Assembly: GCF_900116515.1 (NCBI RefSeq)
Contig: NZ_FPBA01000015.1
Location: forward strand, 62,001 to 126,000
Direction of reading: 5' to 3'
DNA: 64,000 nucleotides
Source: Geodermatophilus amargosae
GTDB lineage: Bacteria; Actinomycetota; Actinomycetes; Mycobacteriales; Geodermatophilaceae
This document shows positions 26,768 to 34,034 of the stretch, in pieces; the first letter of the stretch is position 1, and every line of letters begins with the position of its first letter. A program made the position numbers and the translations under genes. Below the pieces are notes generated by a model that was not told the DNA's origin, searched no databases, and saw only the letters and a program-made list of their open reading frames with translations.

Positions 26768-27070
26768 TCACGGCAGGGGCGTCGAGCCCGTGAGGGGAGC
26801 CGTCAGTCGCAGCTCGCCGCCGTCGGCCGCCACCGTCCGCTCCAGGTCCCGGAGGACCTGCAGGCCGGCGACGTCGACGGCGCGGACGCCGGCCAGGTCG
26901 AGGACCACGCGGGCACGGCCGCCACGGCGCAGGCTCTCGACGGTGCCGCGGAGCAGGTCGGCGCCCTGCACCGTGAGGTGGCCGCTGACCCGCACGCAGC
27001 CCCGGCGCGAGACGACCACCTCGGTCGTCGCCCGATGGCCGTGGTCCCGAGGTGCTGCGGTGATGCTCAT
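26768..27070 (-). CDS. STAS-domain protein (anti-sigma antagonist-like)
   Basis: A 100-residue single STAS domain: beta strand RVSGHLTVQGADLLRGTV, then ARVVLDLAGVRAVDVAGLQ and a final helix. In SpoIIAA/RsbV-type antagonists the loop reads D-S-(S/T)-G-L, the Ser being phosphorylated by an anti-sigma kinase. Here it is DVAGL, so the phosphorylatable Ser is missing and normal partner switching is unlikely. It lies directly downstream of the two-component operon on the same strand with its own upstream box (27121-27140), which resembles one in front of the response regulator. ATG 27070. Confidence 0.75.
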   Translation of the reverse strand: MSITAAPRDHGHRATTEVVVSRRGCVRVSGHLTVQGADLLRGTVESLRRGGRARVVLDLAGVRAVDVAGLQVLRDLERTVAADGGELRLTAPLTGSTPLP

Positions 27071-27120
27071 GACCACACCCTCACACCCGGCACCGACCGC
27101 GCCCAGCCTCGACGCCGACT

Positions 27121-27140
27121 CGTCACGCGACCGCAAAGTC
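27121..27140 (-). promoter_or_regulatory. Box upstream of the STAS gene shared with the response-regulator promoter
   Basis: The stretch containing TCACGCGACCGCAAAG, about 50 bases upstream of the STAS start, differs by only a few bases from TCACGGGATCGCAAAG upstream of the response regulator (29864-29884), in the same orientation relative to its gene. It overlaps the 3' end of the GerMN gene. A shared regulator-binding or sigma-factor site is the simplest reading. Confidence 0.45.
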
Positions 27141-27738
27141 ACGACGGCGGGCTCACCAGCAGTACGTCGTAGTCGGCCGCCTCGAGGGGTGCGGTGGTGA
27201 GCTGTCCCGAGGGCAGCGGGGCCTCGAGCGGGTCGCCGTCACCGGTCAGCAGGACGGCCCGCACCTCGGGCAGGCTCGTGGCGGTCAGCACGATCTGCGC
27301 CGCGGCCAGCCGGCTCTGCTGGCCCGAGGGCGCGTCGCCGGGACCGGCCAGGTCGACGGTCACCGTGTCGCCGTCGACCGCCGTCACCGCCAGCCGGACG
27401 CCCGGGGCGAGCGCCGTCGTCAGCTCGCCGTCCCGTTCACCGCTGGTCGGGCCCGAGGCGAGCTGGGCGAGCAGGTCGTCCAGGCGCTCGCGGAGGTCCC
27501 CTCCCGCGACGTCACGTCCGGTGGGGACGAGGACCTCCTCCGGCGTGACGAGGTACACCCTGGGCCGGTCGCCGAGCGGCGGGACCGCGGACGGTGCCGT
27601 GGTCGTGGGGGCGGGGGACAGCAGGCCGTAGGGGACGTCCGACGGCGCGATCGCCTCGGGCGGGCCACCCGTGGAGACCCCGCACCCGGCGAGTGCCACG
27701 AGCGCCGCGACGACGACGAGCCGCGCGGGCGTCCTCAC
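27139..27738 (-). CDS. GerMN-domain lipoprotein
   Basis: A 199-residue exported lipoprotein. The signal peptide is VRTPARLVVVAALVALAGC, with lipobox LAGC and the modified Cys at residue 19. A Pro/Thr linker follows, then a GerMN fold (about residues 55-195) with RVYLVTPEEVLVPTGRDV and LRLAVTAVDGDTVTVDL-like strands. Its GTG overlaps the stop of the histidine kinase (GTGA), so it is co-translated with the two-component pair. In actinobacteria GerMN lipoproteins such as LpqB act with the MtrB sensor kinase, so a modulatory role toward the adjacent kinase is likely (inference). Confidence 0.85.
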   Translation of the reverse strand: MRTPARLVVVAALVALAGCGVSTGGPPEAIAPSDVPYGLLSPAPTTTAPSAVPPLGDRPRVYLVTPEEVLVPTGRDVAGGDLRERLDDLLAQLASGPTSGERDGELTTALAPGVRLAVTAVDGDTVTVDLAGPGDAPSGQQSRLAAAQIVLTATSLPEVRAVLLTGDGDPLEAPLPSGQLTTAPLEAADYDVLLVSPPS

Positions 27739-29105
27739 GTCTCCTCCGCGGGCAGCGACAGGGTCATGCGGGCTCCTCCGTCGGGGCCGGCCGAGCACCA
27801 GGCGGCTCCGCCGTGCCGGGCGGCGGTCTCGGCGACGATGGCCAGGCCGAGCCCGGCTCCGGTCCGGGACCCCCGCGCCGCCCGGGGCCCGCGGACGAAG
27901 CGCTCGAAGACGCGCTCCCGGTCCTCGGCCGGCACGCCGGGTCCGGCGTCGTCCACGGTCAGCACCACGGAGCCGTCGCGGCGTCGGACGTCGACGCGGC
28001 AGGCTCCCCCCGCGTGCCGGTCGGCGTTGTCGAGGAGGTTCCGCACGGCCCGCTCCAGCTGCTGCTTGTCGCCGAGGACGACGGTCCGGGCGTCGTCGTC
28101 GGACCGGAGGAGTCCCGCCGGCCGTCCGCCGACGGCGAGCACGTGCCTGGTCAGGGCGGCGAGGGAGACGGGTGGCCGGTCCTCCGGAGCCGCGTCGTTG
28201 TCGAGTCGCGCCAGCTCGAGGAGGTCGTCGAGCGTCGTCCGGAACGCGGCCAGCTGCTGCTGGACGAGGTCGAGCGCCTGCCGGGAGCGCGGGCTCAGCT
28301 CCGTCCGCCGGGTGGCGAGCACCTCGACGCTGGTGACCAGGCTGGTCAGGGGGCTGCGCAGCTCGTGGCTGACGTCGCCGACGAAACGGGCGTCCCGTTC
28401 GATCCGCGCGGCCAGCGCGTCGACCATCGTGTTGAAGCTGCCGACGATGGCCACCAGGTCCGGGTCGTCGGTCGGCGGCAGCCGGGTGCTCACCTCGCCG
28501 GCGGCGATCCGCGTGGCCGCCCCGGCGACCTGGTCCAGGGGGTGGACGACGCGCCGGCTGGCCCACAGGCCGAACGCCGCGCCTGCTGCGGTGGCGGCCA
28601 GCGCGCCGGCCGCCAGGACCGCCGCGAGGGTGCGCAGGACCGACTGCAGCTCGGCCAGCGGGGTGACCTCGTAGAACTCCAGTTCCCCAGTCGTCACGGG
28701 GACGCCGATGACCAGACGGGGACCGTCGAGGGAGGCGGCACGCACGTGGCCGGCCGAACCGGACCCGACGAGGTCCTGCAGCTCCACCGGCACGTCGCCG
28801 GCGCCGACGTCCAGGCTGGAGGCGTACCAGGACCCGCCGGTGCGGACGACCACGTGCGACCCACCCGAGGACAGGTCCGAGAGGGCGTCGGCGACCTCCG
28901 TGCCGGAGGTGGCCAGCCTGCTGCGCAGCAGGTCCGCGTCGACGAAGGCGGCGCGGATGGCCGCACGTTCCCGCTGCTCGAGGAGGTAGCCGCGGGCCAG
29001 CAGGAAGGTCGTGACGACCAGGACCGCCGACACGAGGAGCGTGCCGGCGGCGAAGGCGAGGACGATGCGCGCTCGCAGGCCGCGGGGCGCGAGCGCCGGT
29101 CTCAC
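27735..29105 (-). CDS. Sensor histidine kinase
   Basis: A 456-residue membrane kinase. TM1 is about residues 12-38, an extracytoplasmic sensor domain spans about 40-150, and TM2 is about 155-180. A HAMP linker (RRVVHPLDQVAGAATRIA) precedes the dimerisation box FVGDVSHELRSPLTSL with phospho-acceptor His near residue 247. ATPase boxes are NLLDNADRHAG (N), DDAGPGVP (G1), ERFVRG (F) and GAGLGLAIV (G2). It autophosphorylates on an unknown envelope signal and passes phosphate to the response regulator encoded immediately upstream, whose stop overlaps its GTG start (GTGA). Confidence 0.93.
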   Translation of the reverse strand: MRPALAPRGLRARIVLAFAAGTLLVSAVLVVTTFLLARGYLLEQRERAAIRAAFVDADLLRSRLATSGTEVADALSDLSSGGSHVVVRTGGSWYASSLDVGAGDVPVELQDLVGSGSAGHVRAASLDGPRLVIGVPVTTGELEFYEVTPLAELQSVLRTLAAVLAAGALAATAAGAAFGLWASRRVVHPLDQVAGAATRIAAGEVSTRLPPTDDPDLVAIVGSFNTMVDALAARIERDARFVGDVSHELRSPLTSLVTSVEVLATRRTELSPRSRQALDLVQQQLAAFRTTLDDLLELARLDNDAAPEDRPPVSLAALTRHVLAVGGRPAGLLRSDDDARTVVLGDKQQLERAVRNLLDNADRHAGGACRVDVRRRDGSVVLTVDDAGPGVPAEDRERVFERFVRGPRAARGSRTGAGLGLAIVAETAARHGGAAWCSAGPDGGARMTLSLPAEET

Positions 29106-29830
29106 TGCGGGTCCAGCCGGTAGCCCAGCCCGCGGACGGTCTGCACCAGCCGCGGTGCGCTCGCGTCCAGCTCGACCTTGGTGCGGAGCCGGCGGATGTG
29201 CACGTCCACGATCCGCTCGTCCCCGAAGTAGCCGTGCTGCCACACGCGTTCCAGCAGGTCCTGCCTGCTCAGCACCCGGCCGGGCACCGCGGCCAGCTCG
29301 CACAGCAGGCGGAACTCGGTGACCGTCAGCGGCAGCTGCTCGTCGCCGCGGTGCACGGTCCCGCGCGCCTCCCGCAGGACCAGGGGGGCGTCGGCGTGCC
29401 GGTCGAGGACGACCTCGTCCGGAGCGGTGTCGGCCGCCGGGCGGGCCGCGCCGGACCTCCGCCGCAGGGCGCGCAGCCGCGCGGTGATCTCCTTGACGTG
29501 GAAGGGCTTGGTCACGTAGTCGTCGGCGCCGGCCTCCAGGGCCGCGACGATGTCGTGCGTGTCGGCGCGGGCGCTGACCACGATGATCGGCAGGTCGTGC
29601 CTCCGCCGGACGTGGCGGACGACGCCGAAGCCGTCCATCCGGCCGAGCATGAGGTCCAGGAGCATGACGTCGGGCGGGGTGACGTCGACCAGCGAGCAGG
29701 CCTCCTCGCCGCTCACCGCCTCCTCGACGGTGTAGCCCTCGTCCTCCAGCGCCCACCGGAGCGACGTGCGGATGTGGTCGTCGTCCTCGACGACGAGCAG
29801 ACGCGGCGGCACGTCCGTCCATGCTGCCAC
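29102..29830 (-). CDS. OmpR/PhoB-family response regulator
   Basis: A 242-residue regulator. The receiver domain (residues 9-125) has the acidic pocket EDDD, phospho-acceptor Asp near 59 in VMLLDLML, and the conserved Lys in VTKPFHVKEI. The C-terminal winged helix (about 145-240) contains LTVTEFRLLCELAAVPGRVL, DVHIRRLRTKVE and a final VRGLGYRLDP, typical of OmpR/PhoB DNA-binding domains. It is first in a three-gene operon with the kinase and GerMN lipoprotein. GTG 29830 is used; a GTG at 29812 is an alternative. GGATCGCAA repeats upstream may be its own binding sites. Confidence 0.92.
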   Translation of the reverse strand: MAAWTDVPPRLLVVEDDDHIRTSLRWALEDEGYTVEEAVSGEEACSLVDVTPPDVMLLDLMLGRMDGFGVVRHVRRRHDLPIIVVSARADTHDIVAALEAGADDYVTKPFHVKEITARLRALRRRSGAARPAADTAPDEVVLDRHADAPLVLREARGTVHRGDEQLPLTVTEFRLLCELAAVPGRVLSRQDLLERVWQHGYFGDERIVDVHIRRLRTKVELDASAPRLVQTVRGLGYRLDPQ

Positions 29831-29863
29831 CGGCGAGCGACCGCCATCCCCGCGGCGTTGAAC

Positions 29864-29902
29864 CGTCACGGGATCGCAAAGGTCCGGCCGCGCGGATCGC
29901 AA
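29864..29902. promoter_or_regulatory. GGATCGCAA direct repeats between the response regulator and STAS gene
   Basis: GGATCGCAA occurs at 29871-29879 and again at 29894-29902, 23 bases apart (about two helical turns on one DNA face), in the 133-base divergent region between the response regulator and the plus-strand STAS gene. OmpR-type regulators bind direct repeats of this kind. The first copy is embedded in TCACGGGATCGCAAAGG, near-identical to a box upstream of the other STAS gene. Confidence 0.5.
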
Positions 29903-29963
29903 CGTCCCGCGGGCACGCTCGTCGGCGGTGCCCTCCGGTGGCGCCGACACCCGGGAGGAACGC

Positions 29964-30338
29964 ATGACCAGCGTGGCGGTGCGCCGAGAGGTCCCTGCGG
30001 GAGTCGAGGACGAGGTCGTGGTCCGGCTCGACGAGGCGCTGCTGGCCGACGGGCTCGCCGACGTCCGGTGGCTGCTGCACGACGCCCTGCTCGCCGGGGC
30101 ACGCCGGATCGTCGTCGACCTGAGCCGGGCGCACTCCCTCGGGAGTCCGGCGCTCGCCAGCTTCCTGTGGGCCCACCGCATCTGCCGGGCGCGCGGCGGG
30201 GCGGTGGTCCTGCGGGGTGCCGACCGACGGATCCGCGACACGGTCCACCGCACGGGTCTGTGGCGGGTGCTGCAGCTCCAGAGCGGCGACGGGGGAGTCG
30301 GCGGGCGGCGGTCGCCGGCCGGGCGGGACGACCGCTGA
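29964..30338 (+). CDS. STAS-like protein, second copy
   Basis: A 124-residue protein with a STAS-type pattern: VVVRLDEALLADGLADVRW, ARRIVVDLSRAHSLGSPAL, SFLWAHR, then a helix-strand AVVLRGADRRIRDTVHRTGL. The phospho-loop equivalent reads LGSPAL, retaining a Ser but losing the preceding Asp of the classical D-S-x-G-L. The C-terminal 15 residues are disordered and Arg/Gly-rich. ATG 29964 has GGGAGGAA at good spacing. It is divergent from the response regulator and shares its promoter region, so the two are likely co-regulated. Confidence 0.6.
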   Translation: MTSVAVRREVPAGVEDEVVVRLDEALLADGLADVRWLLHDALLAGARRIVVDLSRAHSLGSPALASFLWAHRICRARGGAVVLRGADRRIRDTVHRTGLWRVLQLQSGDGGVGGRRSPAGRDDR

Positions 30339-30627
30339 CACCAGGGCGTCCGGCGCCGGAACCGTCGTCCTCCCGATCCCGGACAGGGAGGAGATGCGGA
30401 TGTGCCGCACGCAGTCGCTCGCCCACGGGCGGAGCCGGTTCTGCACGGGGTGCGGACGACGGCTGACCCCGCCCACGACCGTGCCGCCCGGGGGCGGACC
30501 GTGCGACCGGGCCCGCCGGTGCGGTGGGAGGGGCTGGGCGTCGCCACCCGCCGCGCGTCCGTACGGGTGTCGACAGTCGATCCGTCGACAGCCCACGGCT
30601 AGGATCCCGGAGAACGAGGAGGTCGTC

Positions 30628-31290
30628 GTGACCATCGAGCCGCTGGCCAGCCTGGACCGCAGCACGCTGCGGGAACGGGCCCTGGACTCGGTCCGGTCGG
30701 CGATCATCTCCGGCCAGTACCGCCCGGGTGACCACCTCAGCGAGGTGGAGCTCGCCGGCTCGCTCGGGGTCAGTCGCGGCACCGTCCGTGAGGCCCTGCG
30801 GCACCTCCAGCAGGAGGGGCTCGTGTCCGCCGGGAACCGCGGGATGTTGCGGGTCAGCAGCCTGACGTCCGTGGAGGTCCGCGAGCTGTTCCAGGTCCGC
30901 GCGGCCCTCGAGGGGATGGCGGTCCGGGCGATCATCGCCTCGCCCCGGCGGCAGGACGCCGTCCGCGCGCTGCGCGCGGCGCTCGAGCAGCTCTCCGAGG
31001 AGGCCGAGGACTTCCCCGCGCGCGTCGACGCAGACCTGGCCTTCCACCTCCAGCTGTGCCGGCTGTCGGGCAACTCCATGCTCGTCGAGTCGTGGCGGCA
31101 CCTCGAGGGCCGCATGAGGGTGGCGATCCTGAACGGTGCGGCCTGGCAGGCGCCGATGATGGCGCGTGACCGGCATGCGCCGATCGTCGACGCGATCGAG
31201 GGAGCCGACGAGGCCGTGGCACTGCGGATCGTCGACGAGCACATGACCTCCGCCGCCGAACACTTCGCCGGGGCCACCGAGTCCGCCTGA
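30628..31290 (+). CDS. GntR-family regulator, FadR/FCD subgroup
   Basis: A 220-residue repressor-type regulator. The winged helix at residues about 12-75 contains VELAGSLGVSRGTVREALRH. The C-terminal all-helical FCD domain (about 82-215) has the metal/ligand-binding pattern with DADLAFHLQLC and a later His in EHMTSAAEHF. FCD regulators usually sense a sugar acid or organic acid. GTG 30628 follows AACGAGGAGG. It stands just before, and on the same strand as, the GntP-transketolase-SDR operon and is presumably its local regulator, acting through the GTTAAC palindromes at 31436-31461. Confidence 0.9.
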   Translation: MTIEPLASLDRSTLRERALDSVRSAIISGQYRPGDHLSEVELAGSLGVSRGTVREALRHLQQEGLVSAGNRGMLRVSSLTSVEVRELFQVRAALEGMAVRAIIASPRRQDAVRALRAALEQLSEEAEDFPARVDADLAFHLQLCRLSGNSMLVESWRHLEGRMRVAILNGAAWQAPMMARDRHAPIVDAIEGADEAVALRIVDEHMTSAAEHFAGATESA

Positions 31291-31494
31291 GAGGGCATCC
31301 CGTCCGCCTCCACTCGCACGCCGGGGCGGGCCCTGGACGGGGACGGCCGGGTCCGCGCTGTCACCTGCGCGCATGCCGCCGCCCAGGAGTGACCCTTGAC
31401 ACGGTGACCTGCACCACCCACTCTGGTGGCCGGTCGACTGTTAACAGTCAACCGTTAACGGGGATCCGGCGTCCACCGCCCACCGGAGATGACC
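31291..31494 (+). promoter_or_regulatory. Promoter region of the GntP operon
   Basis: A TTGACA at 31396-31401 offers a good -35. The inverted repeat CCACCCACTCTGGTGG follows, then the GTTAAC palindromes, so the operator would lie downstream of the likely transcription start, as expected for a repressor roadblock. No clear -10 is recognisable. Confidence 0.35.
31436..31461. promoter_or_regulatory. Double GTTAAC palindrome, candidate GntR operator
   Basis: GACTGTTAACAGTC (31436-31449) is a perfect 14-bp palindrome, followed by CCGTTAACGG (31452-31461), a perfect 10-bp palindrome. Their centres are 14 bases apart. This AT-containing core stands out strongly in a region of about 75% GC. It lies between the GntR regulator and the GntP operon and is the best candidate binding site. 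Confidence 0.65.
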
Positions 31495-31635
31495 ATGACC
31501 GAGCGACACCCATCCGTCCGCGTCCCACGTCTCGAGGAGGTCCCCGCCTCGCCCCCTGTCGACGAGGAGGTCGCCGTCGGTACGACGCCCCGGACCTGCT
31601 CCTCCATCGGCTCCCACAGGTCGGAGGGGAACTGA
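31495..31635 (+). CDS. Possible 46-aa leader ORF before the permease
   Basis: ATG 31495, six bases after GGAG, opens a 46-residue frame (MTERHPSVRVPRLEEV at the start) that ends TGA one base before the ATG of the permease. The product is polar and Pro/Glu-rich with no recognised domain. The close junction suggests translational coupling, as for a leader peptide or small accessory protein. An in-frame ATG at 31489 also exists. Confidence 0.45.
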   Translation: MTERHPSVRVPRLEEVPASPPVDEEVAVGTTPRTCSSIGSHRSEGN

Positions 31636-31636
31636 C

Positions 31637-33124
31637 ATGGCCGACACCACGCTCCTGCTGCTGCACACCGCGATCACGGTCGCGATCGTCGTCGGGCTCA
31701 TCGTCCTGGCGAAGATCAACCCGGTCATCTCGCTGGTGATCGGGGCCCTCTACCTCGGCCTCGCCGCAGGGCTGGGCTACGAGGGGACGACGACGGCCGT
31801 CACCGAGGGCTTCGGCATCCTGATGGCCGAGGTGGGCCTCATCATCGGCTTCGGCGTGATGCTGGGGACGCTGTTGTCCGCCATGGGGACGTTGCACCGC
31901 GTCGTGGACGGGATGCTGCGGCTCTTCGGGGTCAACAGGTCCCCGTACGTCGTCGGCTTGGCCTCGGGAGTCGTCTTCCCCGCGATCTACTTCGACGTCG
32001 CGCTCGTGATCCTGGGGCCCATGGCGCGCTCGATCGCCTTGCGGACCGGACTCAGCATCGCTCCGCTGGCCGGCGCCCTGGCCATCGGCCTCGAGGTGGC
32101 GCTGCTGATGGTCCCACCCGGTGCGGCCGCGCTGGCCATCGCGGCCGCACTCGACATCCCGCTGGGCACCATGCTGCTCTGGGGGATCCCGTTCGGGATC
32201 GTGGTCATCGTCGTCTCGATCCTGCTGCACAGCCTGCTCATGCGGTTCACCTGGAACGACCTGAAGGACGACGACCCGCTGACCGACCCCGAGCACACCG
32301 GTGAGATCGCCGGTTACGGTCTCCCGTCAGGCGCCGGCGACCCCTCAGGTGCTGACGGAGCCTTCGGCAGCGGCCAGCACGCCCCGCAGCCCCACCGCGG
32401 CGGTGGAGCGACGGCCGTCACCCAGGATCCCCAGCGCGGCATCCCCGACGCCGCTGCGAACGGCACAGGGGCCGGGAAACAGTTCCCCCTCCTCGTCGCC
32501 CTCCTCCCGTTGCTCGTCCCGCTGCTCCTGATCGTGGCCCAGACCAGCAGCGCTGCGGCCGGCGCGGAGATCGCCGTGCTCGTCTTCCTCGGGAACCCCG
32601 TGGTGGCACTCCTCATCGGCCTGCTCGTGGGCACCGCTCTCGCCGTGCCGTCACTGGGCCGGACGGGCGTCGAGGAGGTGATCGTGCGGGCCGCAGGGAC
32701 CAGCGGCGTCATCCTCCTGTTCACCGGCGTCGCGGGATCGCTCGGGCAGGTCATCGCCGAGACGAACATCGGGGACCTGGTGGCCGGCCTGTTCAGTGCC
32801 GATGCCGCCTTCCCGCTCGTGCTGGCCTGGCTGGTCGCGGCACTGCTGCGCCTCGCCCAGGGCTCCGGATCGGTGGCCGCGATCACCGCGGCGGCCCTGC
32901 TGGCGCCGGTCGTCTCGGACCTGGGGCTCTCCGCGGTGCTGATCTGGCTTGCTGCCGCGTCCGGGGCCGCCTTCGGCGGGCACGTCACCGACAACACCTT
33001 CTGGATCTTCAAGACGCTGCTGGGCCTGTCCGTCCGCGGCACCTTCCAGGTCTACACGGTGGCCCAGGGGCTGTTGTCCTTCGTCGGCCTGGGCGCGGTC
33101 CTCGTCCTCGGCGTTCTCGTCTGA
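31637..33124 (+). CDS. GntP-family sugar-acid permease
   Basis: A 495-residue inner-membrane carrier of the gluconate:H+ symporter (GntP) family with about 12-14 helices. The N-terminal half shows NPVISLVIGALYLGLAAGLG and the conserved GFGVMLGTLLSAMG. The central cytoplasmic loop (about residues 215-280) is unusually long and Gly/Ala/Pro-rich. The C-terminal half contains LRLAQGSGSVAAITAAALL and GGHVTDNTFWIFK, signature blocks of the family. Substrates of relatives are gluconate, idonate and other hydroxy acids; the exact one is unknown. It starts the operon with the split transketolase. Confidence 0.92.
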   Translation: MADTTLLLLHTAITVAIVVGLIVLAKINPVISLVIGALYLGLAAGLGYEGTTTAVTEGFGILMAEVGLIIGFGVMLGTLLSAMGTLHRVVDGMLRLFGVNRSPYVVGLASGVVFPAIYFDVALVILGPMARSIALRTGLSIAPLAGALAIGLEVALLMVPPGAAALAIAAALDIPLGTMLLWGIPFGIVVIVVSILLHSLLMRFTWNDLKDDDPLTDPEHTGEIAGYGLPSGAGDPSGADGAFGSGQHAPQPHRGGGATAVTQDPQRGIPDAAANGTGAGKQFPLLVALLPLLVPLLLIVAQTSSAAAGAEIAVLVFLGNPVVALLIGLLVGTALAVPSLGRTGVEEVIVRAAGTSGVILLFTGVAGSLGQVIAETNIGDLVAGLFSADAAFPLVLAWLVAALLRLAQGSGSVAAITAAALLAPVVSDLGLSAVLIWLAAASGAAFGGHVTDNTFWIFKTLLGLSVRGTFQVYTVAQGLLSFVGLGAVLVLGVLV

Positions 33125-33152
33125 CCGGAAATCGAGCAAGGGAGACATCCGC

Positions 33153-34034
33153 ATGACCGCATCAACGAGCCCGGCCGTCCCGGACACGGCGGACACAGCC
33201 GACCGGCAGCAACGGATCGAGCAGATCCGGCAGGCCGCGCACCGCATCCGGCGCAACGCCCTCGACATGGGCGAGGTGCAGGGGCAGGGCTACATCGGCC
33301 AGGCGCTCGGTGTCGCCGACGTCCTGGCGGTGGTGTACGCCGACCAGCTGCGGTTCCGCCCGGAGGACCCGCACTGGGCCGACCGGGACCGCTTCCTGCT
33401 CTCCATCGGCCACTACGCGATCGCGCTGTACGCCGCGCTGGCCGAGGCCGGGATCATCCCGGTCGAGGAGCTGGAGACCTACGGGTCGGACGACTCGCGG
33501 CTGCCGATGTCGGCGATGGCGTCCTACACGCCGGGCACGGAGATCTCCGGTGGGTCCCTGGGTCACGGACTGGGGGTGGCCACCGGCATGGCCCTGGGGC
33601 TGCGGCTCCAGGGGAACCCGGCGCGGGTGTACGACCTGCTGTCCGACGGGGAGCTGGACGAGGGCTCCACCTGGGAAGCGGCGATGTCCTGCGCCCACCA
33701 CGGCCTGGACAACGTCACCGCGATCGTCGACATGAACGCCCTGCAGGCCGACGGCCCCACCACCGGCGTGCTCCGGACCGAGCCGGTCACCGACAAGTGG
33801 CGGGCCTTCGGCTGGCACGCGCTGCGCGTCGACGGCAACGACGTCGCCGCACTCGTCGACGCCTTCGACGAGGCCCGCGCGCACCGCGGCTCGCCGTCGG
33901 TCGTCATCTGCGACACCCGGATCGGCCACGGGGTGCCGCTGCTCGCGGCCCGGGAGAAGGCCCACTTCATGCGGGTCGAGGAGCACGAGTGGCAGATCGC
34001 CCGCGACCAGCTGCAGGAAGGACTGGCCCGATGA
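33153..34034 (+). CDS. Transketolase, N-terminal (TPP-binding) subunit
   Basis: A 293-residue half-transketolase carrying the thiamine-diphosphate/metal domain. The YIGQALGVADVLAVVY region is conserved, and LLSIGHYAIALYAALAEAG is present. GGSLGHGLGVATGMALG and the metal motif DLLSDGELDEGSTWEAAM (about residues 168-185) lead to IVDMNALQADG. The protein stops where the pyrimidine-binding domain would begin, which is supplied by the next gene with an ATGA overlap. Split transketolases are typical of dedicated catabolic operons (for example apulose-4-phosphate and sulfo-sugar transketolases), unlike the single-chain pentose-phosphate enzyme. Confidence 0.9.
   Translation: MTASTSPAVPDTADTADRQQRIEQIRQAAHRIRRNALDMGEVQGQGYIGQALGVADVLAVVYADQLRFRPEDPHWADRDRFLLSIGHYAIALYAALAEAGIIPVEELETYGSDDSRLPMSAMASYTPGTEISGGSLGHGLGVATGMALGLRLQGNPARVYDLLSDGELDEGSTWEAAMSCAHHGLDNVTAIVDMNALQADGPTTGVLRTEPVTDKWRAFGWHALRVDGNDVAALVDAFDEARAHRGSPSVVICDTRIGHGVPLLAAREKAHFMRVEEHEWQIARDQLQEGLAR

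Noticed and set aside
30394-30627. Zinc-ribbon protein or N-terminal extension of the GntR regulator
   Set aside because: A CxxC-G motif (FCTGCGRR) occurs in the frame leading into the GntR gene, but only one clean Cys pair is seen, and a good ribosome-binding site places the GntR start at 30628.
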